64,000 bases of DNA, taken from assembly GCF_902712875.1 (NCBI RefSeq), contig NZ_LR743509.1:2680001-2744000 (forward strand). Reading direction: 5' to 3'. This DNA is from Hyphomicrobium sp. ghe19. GTDB taxonomy: Bacteria > Pseudomonadota > Alphaproteobacteria > Rhizobiales > Hyphomicrobiaceae. Below the pieces are notes generated by a model, which was not told the origin of the DNA, searched no databases, and was given only the letters and a program-made list of their open reading frames with translations. This document shows positions 35,836 to 43,859 of the stretch, piece by piece. Position 1 is the first letter of the stretch. Each line of letters starts with the position of its first letter. Both the position numbers and the translations under genes were made by a program.

Positions 35836-36870
35836 ATGACTTTCGTAAGGGGAACTTTTCTGTCCCGCTTGCCGGACAGATCGGCCCAGCTTGTGAATAC
35901 GCAAAACATTTTGATGGCCGTAATGATGCTCGCCCTCGCGCTCTGCGGATCAGCGAAAGCGGCCGAGCAGCAATTCGGAGCTTTCGGGCCCGAGGGTTCG
36001 CGCATGCGCGAGCAGCTTTGGATCTTGCCAAGCGGCGAAGAAGGCCGCTCGCTGCGCGCGACGGTGTTCCGCCCCGACGACGATGCGTCGGAACCCAATA
36101 AGAAACATCCGCTCGTCGTCATCAATCACGGCACCGACGAAGCGACACGCCTCGCCGTCGCCATGCCGGTTTACTACTGGCTCTCCCGTTGGTTCGTCGA
36201 ACGCGGTTACGTCGTCGTGCTTCCGCAGCGTCGCGGTCACGGCGCCACCGGCGGCGCTCTCTCGGAATCCATCGGCACCTGCCAACAACCGAACCATTAC
36301 GCGTCCGGCAACATCGCGGCCGACGATATCGCCGCGACCGTCAATTACATGACCCAACAGCCATTCATCGCCCAGAAGGCGACGATTGTTGCCGGGATCT
36401 CGACCGGCGGATGGGCTTCGTTGGCTCTCGCTGCGCGCAATCTTCCGCAGGTGCAGGCCGTCGTGAATTTCGCGGGGGGCCGCGGCGGTCATGCTTACGG
36501 ACGGTCCAACGCCATTTGCGGCAAGCCGGACCTGGTCGCGGCGGCGCACACGTACGGCGGCACGGCGCGCGAGCCGAGCATCTGGTTTTATTCCGAGAAC
36601 GATAGCTATTTCGGTCCGGCCCTCGCACAGGAACTGGCACAGGCCTGGAACGGCGCGGGCGGCAATGCGGAAGAGCATATCCTTCCCGCTTACGGCAACG
36701 ATGGCCATTCCATTGCCGACGATCGCCAGGGCTGGGACATCTGGGGCCCAAGCCTCGATGCTTTCCTGACGAAAGTTCGTGGCGGTCAGCTGGAAGTCGC
36801 AGCGGAGCATCAACCGTCGCCACCGCCGGTCGAGACTTCGGCGATCGCCACCACCGGGGCGACACGCTAG
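35836..36870 (+). CDS. Exported alpha/beta hydrolase
   Basis: About 344 aa from ATG 35836. An N-terminal hydrophobic segment ends in A-L-C-G-S-A-K-A-A-E, a signal cleavage site. The fold shows V-I-N-H-G-T-D-E-A (oxyanion strand), Q-R-R-G-H-G-A-T-G-G, the nucleophile elbow G-I-S-T-G-G-W-A-S, and a distal N-D-G-H-S. It is related to dienelactone hydrolase/peptidase-type carboxylesterases acting in the periplasm. GGGGAA six bases upstream supports the start; ATG 35914 is an alternative. It stands alone between two unrelated genes. Confidence 0.75.
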   Translation: MTFVRGTFLSRLPDRSAQLVNTQNILMAVMMLALALCGSAKAAEQQFGAFGPEGSRMREQLWILPSGEEGRSLRATVFRPDDDASEPNKKHPLVVINHGTDEATRLAVAMPVYYWLSRWFVERGYVVVLPQRRGHGATGGALSESIGTCQQPNHYASGNIAADDIAATVNYMTQQPFIAQKATIVAGISTGGWASLALAARNLPQVQAVVNFAGGRGGHAYGRSNAICGKPDLVAAAHTYGGTAREPSIWFYSENDSYFGPALAQELAQAWNGAGGNAEEHILPAYGNDGHSIADDRQGWDIWGPSLDAFLTKVRGGQLEVAAEHQPSPPPVETSAIATTGATR

Positions 36871-37096
36871 CGGAGCGCCCCTCCCAGCTCTCTTGGCCGC
36901 CGTCTTGTTCACGGCAATGACGATGCGGTCGGGGGGTTGGGCATCCGGCCCTATCGACAAGCTCTAGCTCCGGCCTTAGCCTAACCGTTCGTTCGTGAAA
37001 TTCCGTGAAAGCCGACGCGACAGCGCACGGCTCCGGCAACCCGCCAAGAAGTTGACCCAGTGTTTCGACAGTTTTCAAGCCCGGTAAAGCCAGGCC

Positions 37097-38407
37097 ATGG
37101 CCGTTAGACCCAGGAGCGCCGTTGCATCGGCTCTGACGGTTGCAATGAGGGACTTCGGGATCGGGTCTCAAACGGTTTTGAAGATCGGGTTCCTTGCTCC
37201 TCTCGAGGGGCCGCTCAAAGCCTGGGCGGTTCCGGGTATCAATGGCAGCCTTATTTGGGTCGAGCGCATCAACGCCGCCGGCGGCCTGAAGGTCGGCAAC
37301 CGAAAATACATGCTCGAACTCATACCGTTCGACACCAAGTACGAGCCGGACCGGGCACTCCAGGGCGCGCGAAAGCTGATCCTTGAGGACGGCGTGAAGA
37401 TCATCCTCATGATCGGCGGCAACGACCTCATGGGAGACATCAGACGGCTTATCAATAAGCATCGCATGCTCGTCACGACACTCTTGCCGAGCGACCTTTC
37501 GCCGGACGTGCCAACGATCGTTGCGCCGAGCGAGGTCCATCCAATCTACAATGTGACGGGCGTCGATTGGCTGAAGCGGACGCAGCCCGGGCTCAAGACC
37601 GCGGCGTTGTGCGCGCAGCGCGACCTTCACGGCCTGCCGTCGATCGCGACCTATAAAGCGGCCTTCGAAGCGGCCGGCATCGAGCTTGTCGCCGAACATT
37701 TGTTCGAGCCGGAAACCACTGATTTCGGGCCAATCGTCGAAGAGATGATGGCAAAGAAGCCAGACATCCTCTGTTGGGATACGGCGTATGAGCCGTTTGT
37801 CCATGCGCTTACGATCGAAGCATTCAAGCGGGGATTTCGCGGCCGTCTTCTGTCCTGCACGTGCGACAACTATCCGGAGCTCATCCGGCGCACGAGCGTC
37901 GAATTCATGGAGGGGTTCGTCTTTCAGTTTCCGGACTTCGACGATCCTCGCCTCAACGACGGCCATGTGAACTTCGAAGAGCCCGGCAAATTCTACGAGG
38001 AATTCTGCCGCCGCTTTCCGGGAACGTGGAGCGCGGTGTCGTGGGAATACGCTTCCACGCTGGAATTGTGGAAATCAGCCGTGCAGCGGGCGCGCACCTT
38101 CGAGCCGTTCTCCGTTCTCTCGGCGATGAAAGTCGGCGGCATCGGTCAGCACGCATTCGGCGAAGCCATATGGTGGGGCAAGGATCTGTTCGGGATCGAT
38201 AATGCGCTCGTCGGGGATTGGCCTGTCGTCGCGATCATCAACGGCAAGGCGCGGATTCAGGAGTACGGCTCAGTCGCAGACTGGTGGTCGAAGCACAGGT
38301 CGGTACTCGTCAAGCACATGCGGTCAATGAACCTAATGTGGGACCAGCGCGAGCACATTGCGGCTTCGGCCGAGACGCTCGACCGGATGACGGCTCACGA
38401 TTCGTAA
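37097..38407 (+). CDS. Amide/urea-type periplasmic-binding-fold protein without signal peptide
   Basis: 436 aa. The fold of ABC substrate-binding proteins of the branched-chain amino acid/urea/short-chain amide group is seen: L-K-I-G-F-L-A-P-L-E-G-P-L, N-A-A-G-G-L, the hinge motifs and W-E-Y-A-S-T-L-E-L-W. It lacks a hydrophobic signal peptide and no permease or ATPase gene adjoins it, so it could be a cytoplasmic ligand sensor (AmiC-like) rather than a transporter part. An unseen upstream start is possible. Its 3' end overlaps that of the GntR regulator by 13 bases, convergently. Confidence 0.7.
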   Translation: MAVRPRSAVASALTVAMRDFGIGSQTVLKIGFLAPLEGPLKAWAVPGINGSLIWVERINAAGGLKVGNRKYMLELIPFDTKYEPDRALQGARKLILEDGVKIILMIGGNDLMGDIRRLINKHRMLVTTLLPSDLSPDVPTIVAPSEVHPIYNVTGVDWLKRTQPGLKTAALCAQRDLHGLPSIATYKAAFEAAGIELVAEHLFEPETTDFGPIVEEMMAKKPDILCWDTAYEPFVHALTIEAFKRGFRGRLLSCTCDNYPELIRRTSVEFMEGFVFQFPDFDDPRLNDGHVNFEEPGKFYEEFCRRFPGTWSAVSWEYASTLELWKSAVQRARTFEPFSVLSAMKVGGIGQHAFGEAIWWGKDLFGIDNALVGDWPVVAIINGKARIQEYGSVADWWSKHRSVLVKHMRSMNLMWDQREHIAASAETLDRMTAHDS

Positions 38408-39165
38408 ATCATGTCTTCGTGGGCGTTGGCGACGTAGATCTTGATGATCTCGACGGCGGTTTCGACGTTTCGTCTCTCGATCGCTTCATAGAGCGATCTG
38501 AACATCAGCTGGATGCTCTTGATCTTCGCCGGTGTCAGCGCCTGCTGGCGCGCCGCGGCCCACTGCGGATGGCGGCGCACCTCGTGCAGAATTGCGTACA
38601 TCGTGGTGATCAGCGAGTTGTGCGTGCCGCGGGCGATGGCCATCATAAACTCCTCTTCCAACATCGCGAACGTGTCGGATTCGGTGACGATCGCTTCGAG
38701 GCGAGCGAGCTGATTTTGAAGATCGGCGACATCGCGTGCCGACATGTAAATGGTCGCGAGACGCGTCATCTCAGGCGCCAGGATTGAACTCGCTATATTC
38801 ATCGCGAACGGCGACGCGGTCTCGGCGAGTTGATCGACGCCGAGAAACGATGACGTGCGCTCATCTCTGCTGTCGTGAGACGAGCGCTTTCGTTGATATG
38901 AAACGAACGTGCCGCTTCCCGGACGGCGGGCAACGATCCCATATGTGGCCAAGAACTCGAGCGCCTGGCGTATCGTCGCCCGGCTGTCACCGAACGCATC
39001 GGCCAGATCCCGTTCGGCTGGAATTCGCGTTCCGAACGGATATTCCCCCGACGCGAAGCGGGCGAACAGACGTGTGGCGATCTCCTTCACCCGCGGTGTG
39101 ACGAGCGGATGCCGCGTGACATCGTCGATCCAGGGCGGCGCTTCGAAGTCGTAAGTGTCAGACAT
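38395..39165 (-). CDS. GntR-family regulator with FCD domain
   Basis: 256 aa. The N-terminal winged HTH has T-R-I-P-A-E-R-D-L-A-D-A-F-G-D-S-R-A-T-I-R-Q-A-L followed by V-A-R-R-P-G-S-G-T-F-V. The C-terminal helical FCD domain has a conserved E, H and L pattern (E-E-F-M-M-A-I-A-R-G-T-H-N). Such regulators bind small carboxylates or amino acids and usually repress neighbours. It lies between the binding-fold gene and an unknown gene that ends 14 bases upstream, in the methylated-amine region, so it is a good candidate regulator of the dmm/tmm/tdm operon. Confidence 0.85.
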   Translation of the reverse strand: MSDTYDFEAPPWIDDVTRHPLVTPRVKEIATRLFARFASGEYPFGTRIPAERDLADAFGDSRATIRQALEFLATYGIVARRPGSGTFVSYQRKRSSHDSRDERTSSFLGVDQLAETASPFAMNIASSILAPEMTRLATIYMSARDVADLQNQLARLEAIVTESDTFAMLEEEFMMAIARGTHNSLITTMYAILHEVRRHPQWAAARQQALTPAKIKSIQLMFRSLYEAIERRNVETAVEIIKIYVANAHEDMIYES

Positions 39166-39179
39166 GGTTCCAGCTCAAG

Positions 39180-39998
39180 CTAATGTGGCATTCCAATTTC
39201 AGAGCGGGCTTTTTTGGTTTCCCGCAGACGACGGACTGCGGAAAATGTCTGGGGCCCGAGCAGTGCGGTAAGCGTCACGGCGGCTTCCAAAGCCGCACAA
39301 TCCTCGGAGAGCGTCGCCGAAAGCGTGCGCTGGCGATGCGCGAAATCCGCAGCTTTCGGCGCGTAGCTGGAAAAGACAGATGCGTCAGTTGCCTGCTCGG
39401 CGGGCGCCGCAAGCAGGCGAACTTCGGGTGAGCACGGACCCAGGATATCCTTGAGTATTGCCATCAGGTCGCGCGCGTGAAGCGCCACGATTTCGGACGC
39501 GGGATCGCCGTCGTCAACAAGGAGGCGATTGAAGCGCGTGATGCCGAGCGCGGCTTCCGCGAGCTGACGATATCTCCGGCGGCGCGCTTCGATCAGCGCG
39601 TGCGGGACCTTCGTTGCGAGCCGGAAGTGAAACGAGGTCGCGCCCGTCATCGGAATGTCGAGCGTCGCGATGCTAGAGATAACGAGCCGCCAAGCCTCCT
39701 CCGCTTTACGAAAGGCGCGGCGGGCGTCGTTCGCATTGTCGAGAATGAGACGCGCGACGCCGGCGTTCGAACGGCTTGCTGCGAGCACGGGCGCCGAAAG
39801 CGGGGCAGCCTCCGCGATCTCCGCCGCGCGAAGCCACAAGCGTGCAGCCTCATCGATCTGTACGCGTGCCATCGCCGCGAACGACCGCAGGCTCTGATCC
39901 GTCCACGTTTCAATCTCAGTCACGCGCGCCTGCAATTCCGATTTCTGAGGAAATTGCCCATTCCCAATAGGCAAATAGAATGCCTTGCCCTCAACCAA
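39180..39998 (-). CDS. Protein of unknown function, possibly TPR-like
   Basis: 272 aa from a TTG start, which is uncertain. The sequence is helical and alanine-rich; A-S-R-S-N-A-G-V-A-R-L-I-L followed by A-R-R-A-F-R-K-A-E-E-A-W resembles tetratricopeptide helices. No signal peptide or membrane segment. It is immediately upstream of and co-transcribed with the GntR gene (14-base gap) and divergent from the permease across the repeat-containing control region. The linkage suggests a regulatory or accessory part in amine use. Confidence 0.5.
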   Translation of the reverse strand: MVEGKAFYLPIGNGQFPQKSELQARVTEIETWTDQSLRSFAAMARVQIDEAARLWLRAAEIAEAAPLSAPVLAASRSNAGVARLILDNANDARRAFRKAEEAWRLVISSIATLDIPMTGATSFHFRLATKVPHALIEARRRRYRQLAEAALGITRFNRLLVDDGDPASEIVALHARDLMAILKDILGPCSPEVRLLAAPAEQATDASVFSSYAPKAADFAHRQRTLSATLSEDCAALEAAVTLTALLGPQTFSAVRRLRETKKARSEIGMPH

Positions 39999-40014
39999 AA
40001 TGCAACCGGATTAG

Positions 40015-40030
40015 ACCAATAAATACCAAT
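40015..40030. repeat. Tandem ACCAAT-N4-ACCAAT motif
   Basis: ACCAAT at 40015-40020 and again at 40025-40030, exactly 10 bases apart with an AT-only spacer. It is the reverse complement of the ATTGGT-type units at 40195-40210. A regulator binding site upstream of the unknown/GntR operon is inferred. Confidence 0.45.
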
Positions 40031-40164
40031 GTAGGTTCGCACCTGCGATATGGCGGCTAACCGCGTTTAATATCGACGGAATCTGGTTTTTGTGCCTGCG
40101 AAATGAACAACGCGGTTTCTTTTTGGTGACTTTTTTGACTTGCGGGTAATTCGTCACTCCGTAA

Positions 40165-40210
40165 CATGGTCACGTTGGGCTAATAGCGGTAATTACTGGT
40201 TTAAATTGGT
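40165..40210 (+). promoter_or_regulatory. Helically phased array of five GGT-type half-sites
   Basis: Hexamers CATGGT, TTGGGC, AGCGGT, ACTGGT and ATTGGT begin at 40165, 40175, 40185, 40195 and 40205, exactly one per 10 bases. The last three spacers are TAAT, AATT and TTAA. The array lies between the divergent unknown/GntR and permease genes. Direct repeats with near-helical spacing are typical of tandem-binding regulators; which protein binds is unknown. Confidence 0.5.
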
Positions 40211-40366
40211 TTGCGTCGCAAAACCATCTGCTTGCGTCACTCCAATGCCGGGCCCGACGGGGGATCGTGCTTTTTTGCTTCACGCGGCGGCGCCGCTTGT
40301 GCGCCTAGCCCGGGGATCGATCACTGCACGAATATTTATCAATGAGCAGGCTCAGCTGGAGCGATC

Positions 40367-42160
40367 ATGGCCATAGATACTGGAGTGCATACTACGGGCA
40401 GCGCGTTTAACGCGTCGTCCGGGAACCTCGTCCGAGCCATCGACTGGAGGGGAGCGTTTTGGGTCGCCAGCGGCGTCCCGGCTCTTGTCTTGTTTTCCAT
40501 CGGCGGCATCGCGGGTGTAGCGGGAAAGGTTGCCTTTCTCGTCTGGTTCGTCTCGATGCTCATGGGACTCATACAGTCCTTCACATACGCAGAAATAGCC
40601 GGCCTGTTCCCAAACAAGTCGGGCGGCGCCTCGGTCTATGGCGCGGCGGCATGGGTGAGGTATTCCAAGCTGATTGCGCCGTTGTCCGTCTGGTGCAACT
40701 GGTTCGCGTGGTCGCCCGTGCTCTCGCTCGGGTGCTCGATCGCTGCCGCCTACATCCTGAATTCGCTGGCAGCCGTCCCACCGGCTGACGCGCCGCAGGT
40801 CGCCGCCTGGGTCAGCGCTCATGCCGCGTCGATCCCACTCGACTCTCCTCGCATCGCCGAGTGGCTCGGGGCCAACCAAGGAAAGACGGCAGCGGACGCG
40901 GTCGCGGCTCTCCTTTCAACGGATGCCATTGCTGCGCTGACGCCGGAGATCCGCAACTGGTCCCTCTTCCACGGAACCCTCGGGCCCGTGTCATTCTCCT
41001 TCAACGCCGCGTTCTTCATCGGCGCGGTGCTCATGCTGATCACGTTCGCCATTCAGCATCGAGGCATTCTCGGCACCGCCAGCGTTCAGAAATATATCGG
41101 CCTCGCGGTGATCATACCGATGCTCATCGTCGGCGTCGTGCCAATCCTCACGGGCCAGATCAACTGGTCGAACTTCACGCCGCTCGAACCGCTCAAAGCC
41201 GCCTATGCTCCGGAAATGGGACATTGGGATATCGCCGGCTGGACGCTTGTTCTCGGCGCCATGTTCATCGCCGCGTGGTCCACGTATGGTTTTGAAACGG
41301 CGATTTGCTACACGAGCGAATTCCGCGATCCGGGCCGCGATACATTCAAGGCGATCTTCTATTCGGGCCTGCTTTGCCTCGTGCTCTTCACCCTCGTGCC
41401 CTTCACCTTCCAAGGGGTTTTGGGTCTCGAGGGTATGCTTGAGCCATCGATCGTCGATGGTTCCGGCGTCGCCGCGGCCATGGCCAACATGGTCGGCCAC
41501 GGCGGAATGCTCACAAGCCTGCTCGTCATGCTGATGATCCTGGCGCTCATGTTGTGTCTGATGACCGCTATGGCCGGATCATCGCGCACACTCTATCAGG
41601 GCTCGCGCGATGGCTGGCTGCCGCGCTACCTCAGCCACGTTAATGAACATGGTGCACCAACGCGTGCGATGTGGACCGATCTCGTGATCAACCTTGCGGT
41701 CCTGGCGATCGCCTGCGCGGACGCCACGAGCTTCTTCTTCATCCTCGCCGTTTCGAACTGCGGTTACATCATCTTCAACTTCCTGAACCTCAATTCGGGT
41801 TGGATCCACCGCATCGATAACGCTGGCGTCCATCGGCCGTGGCGGGCACCGGGCTTCGTGCTGGCCCTCGGCACGGTGTTCGCTTTCGTCAATGCCGTCT
41901 TCATGGGCGCGGGAGCAAAGGTCTGGAACCCCATCGCATTGTGGGCCGGGCTGTTCACCGCGGCGCTGATCATTCCGGTGTTCTGTTTCCGCCATTATGT
42001 GCAGGATAAAGGCGTGTTTCCTGCCCACATGCTGGAGGATCTCGGACTGACGCAGGGCGACTTGAAAACGCGGAAGGCCGGGGTTCTTCCCTATATCGTT
42101 CTCGCCGCGGGCTTGCTCGTCGTGCTGGTGTCGAACTGGTTCTTCCAGCTGCCTGCCTAG
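40367..42160 (+). CDS. APC-superfamily amino acid/amine permease
   Basis: 597 aa with about 12 membrane helices. G-I-A-G-V-A-G-K and E-I-A-G-L-F-P-N-K-S-G-G-A-S-V-Y-G are the classic helix 1 and helix 2-3 motifs of APC transporters. An extra loop of about 80 residues (roughly 130-210) follows helix 3, longer than usual. GGAG sits eight bases before ATG 40367. It is the first gene of the strand leading into the dmm-tmm-tdm genes, so uptake of methylated amines is likely in place of the ABC TMAO transporter known in marine bacteria. Confidence 0.85.
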   Translation: MAIDTGVHTTGSAFNASSGNLVRAIDWRGAFWVASGVPALVLFSIGGIAGVAGKVAFLVWFVSMLMGLIQSFTYAEIAGLFPNKSGGASVYGAAAWVRYSKLIAPLSVWCNWFAWSPVLSLGCSIAAAYILNSLAAVPPADAPQVAAWVSAHAASIPLDSPRIAEWLGANQGKTAADAVAALLSTDAIAALTPEIRNWSLFHGTLGPVSFSFNAAFFIGAVLMLITFAIQHRGILGTASVQKYIGLAVIIPMLIVGVVPILTGQINWSNFTPLEPLKAAYAPEMGHWDIAGWTLVLGAMFIAAWSTYGFETAICYTSEFRDPGRDTFKAIFYSGLLCLVLFTLVPFTFQGVLGLEGMLEPSIVDGSGVAAAMANMVGHGGMLTSLLVMLMILALMLCLMTAMAGSSRTLYQGSRDGWLPRYLSHVNEHGAPTRAMWTDLVINLAVLAIACADATSFFFILAVSNCGYIIFNFLNLNSGWIHRIDNAGVHRPWRAPGFVLALGTVFAFVNAVFMGAGAKVWNPIALWAGLFTAALIIPVFCFRHYVQDKGVFPAHMLEDLGLTQGDLKTRKAGVLPYIVLAAGLLVVLVSNWFFQLPA

Positions 42161-42260
42161 AGAAATTGCAGGTCGGGGCGGTTTCCTCCGCCGCTCCGAT
42201 CTGCTCTGATTACTTTCCGCAGGTCCGGGCATGAGGCTTGACGGATTCAGGGAGCAATTG

Positions 42261-42863
42261 ATGACGGTAAGCACTATCAAAAGCCGGCCTATCTATCCGG
42301 GTCTCACCCCGGATCTCAATGCGCGACGCAATATCATCGTCTGCGATAAAGCAGGTGCGGCAGCGGTCGCCGAGTTGCTTTCGCGCGCCGACTGCGCCTT
42401 CGCGGAGCGGGCGACCATCATTCTGGCAGACAGCCTGTCTGCTACCGAGGCCCAAACCCTCAGCCGCGATCTGGCGCCGGCTACAGTCGAAATTCAGCCG
42501 ACTCTTGCCGATGGAATCGCGCGTCTGCGGCAACTTCTTGAAACGGCGCCGATGAGCTTGCGCCTTTACGCGGCCGGTTCCGAACCTCTCATTGGTTTCG
42601 TCGTGCAGGCGGGCCTCGATTTCTCAATCGATCACTTGTCGATCCGGACCGAGCATCGCGGCTCGCTGAAGCGCCGTGTCCAGTGCGTGCATTGCAAGGG
42701 TTACATCGAGAACGTCACGACGAACCCGGTGAAATGCACTCATTGCGGCATAACACTATTTGTGCGCGACCATTATTCCCGGAGGCTCGCCGCGTTCCAA
42801 GGCGTGTGTGTCGACGCGGAAGTGCCGGGCGAAATTCCGCCGACGGAGGCCCTGTACCAATGA
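42261..42863 (+). CDS. dmmA: Dimethylamine monooxygenase subunit DmmA-like
   Basis: 200 aa. The N-terminal part (residues 10-120) looks like a ferredoxin-reductase-type nucleotide domain (L-R-L-Y-A-A-G-S-E-P-L-I). The C-terminal region is a zinc ribbon, C-V-H-C-K-G ... C-T-H-C-G, typical of DmmA. GGGAG lies six bases before ATG 42261. With the following two genes it oxidises dimethylamine to methylamine and formaldehyde. Its stop overlaps the ATG of the next gene (ATGA), showing tight coupling. Confidence 0.85.
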   Translation: MTVSTIKSRPIYPGLTPDLNARRNIIVCDKAGAAAVAELLSRADCAFAERATIILADSLSATEAQTLSRDLAPATVEIQPTLADGIARLRQLLETAPMSLRLYAAGSEPLIGFVVQAGLDFSIDHLSIRTEHRGSLKRRVQCVHCKGYIENVTTNPVKCTHCGITLFVRDHYSRRLAAFQGVCVDAEVPGEIPPTEALYQ

Positions 42864-43822
42864 GTGGATCTCTTCTACGGCGCGTTCGGGTCGCCGAGGT
42901 AGAACGTGTGGCGAACCGCATCAAGCGCTTCCGCCTGGTCGATGCCGACAATGCTCCGCTGTCGGAGTTTTCCGGCGGATCTCACATTTCGGTCGTCATG
43001 CACGCAGGCGACCGTTTGATGCGCAATCCCTATTCGCTCATGGGCGCGCCGTCGGATACGTCGAGCTATCAAATCAGCGTTCTGAACGTCGAGGATTCCC
43101 GCGGCGGCTCGAAGTTCATGCATGAGAACGTCTCGGTCGGCACGGAACTCGAGATCGGTCAGCCGCTCAATCTCTTTCCGCCGGCCAAGCTCGCGAAGAA
43201 GCATGTGCTGGTCGCGGGCGGCATCGGCATAACGCCTTTCATGTCGATGATGGACGAGCTCGACGGACTGCATTCAGACTTCGAGCTGCACTACGGCGTT
43301 CGCTCGCTCGAAGACGCTGCCTACTGCAAATACCTGCAATCGCGCTACGGATCGCGCGTGAATATCTATCGCCAGGACCAGGGTCACCTGATCCCACTCG
43401 AGCGCATTCTGAGCGATCAGCGGCTCGGCACGCATATGTACGTCTGCGGGCCCAAGCCAATGATCGACTGGTCGTTGCAGACAGCGAATCTGCTCGGCTG
43501 GCCCGACGAGAACGTGCACTCCGAACAGTTCAGCGCTCCGCCTCCGGGTAAGCAGTTCCTCGTTAAGTTGGCGCGGTCTGGCCGCGAGATCATTGTTCGC
43601 GGCCATCAAAGCATTCTCGAAGCACTCGAAGAAAATGGGGTCGACGCGCCGTTCCTCTGTCGCGGCGGCGCTTGCGGTCAATGCGAAACGCAGGTCGTCG
43701 CGTGCGAGGGCTTCATCGAGCACAACGATCATTTTCTCACCGAGCCCGAGCGCGTGAGCGGCAAGAAGATCATGATCTGCATGTCTCGCATTCAAACAGG
43801 ATCGATCACCCTCGATCTCTAA
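42860..43822 (+). CDS. Flavin/2Fe-2S reductase subunit of dimethylamine monooxygenase
   Basis: 320 aa, PDR/VanB-type. Motifs run FMN-binding R-N-P-Y-S-L, NAD-binding G-G-I-G-I-T-P-F, Y-V-C-G-P-K-P-M, then a C-terminal plant-type ferredoxin site C-R-G-G-A-C-G-Q-C with a distal Cys. It moves electrons from NAD(P)H through FMN and iron-sulfur to the haem oxygenase encoded next. It overlaps dmmA by four bases and ends 37 bases before the haem subunit gene. Subunit lettering varies between studies, so no symbol is given. Confidence 0.88.
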   Translation: MSGSLLRRVRVAEVERVANRIKRFRLVDADNAPLSEFSGGSHISVVMHAGDRLMRNPYSLMGAPSDTSSYQISVLNVEDSRGGSKFMHENVSVGTELEIGQPLNLFPPAKLAKKHVLVAGGIGITPFMSMMDELDGLHSDFELHYGVRSLEDAAYCKYLQSRYGSRVNIYRQDQGHLIPLERILSDQRLGTHMYVCGPKPMIDWSLQTANLLGWPDENVHSEQFSAPPPGKQFLVKLARSGREIIVRGHQSILEALEENGVDAPFLCRGGACGQCETQVVACEGFIEHNDHFLTEPERVSGKKIMICMSRIQTGSITLDL

Positions 43823-43859
43823 AGAACAATTCAAAGATTCCTATCCGGGAGATCATGGC

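Noticed and set aside
36365..37966. 533-codon minus-strand open frame spanning two genes
   Set aside because: It crosses the hydrolase and binding-protein genes antisense, and its C-terminal part is low-complexity.
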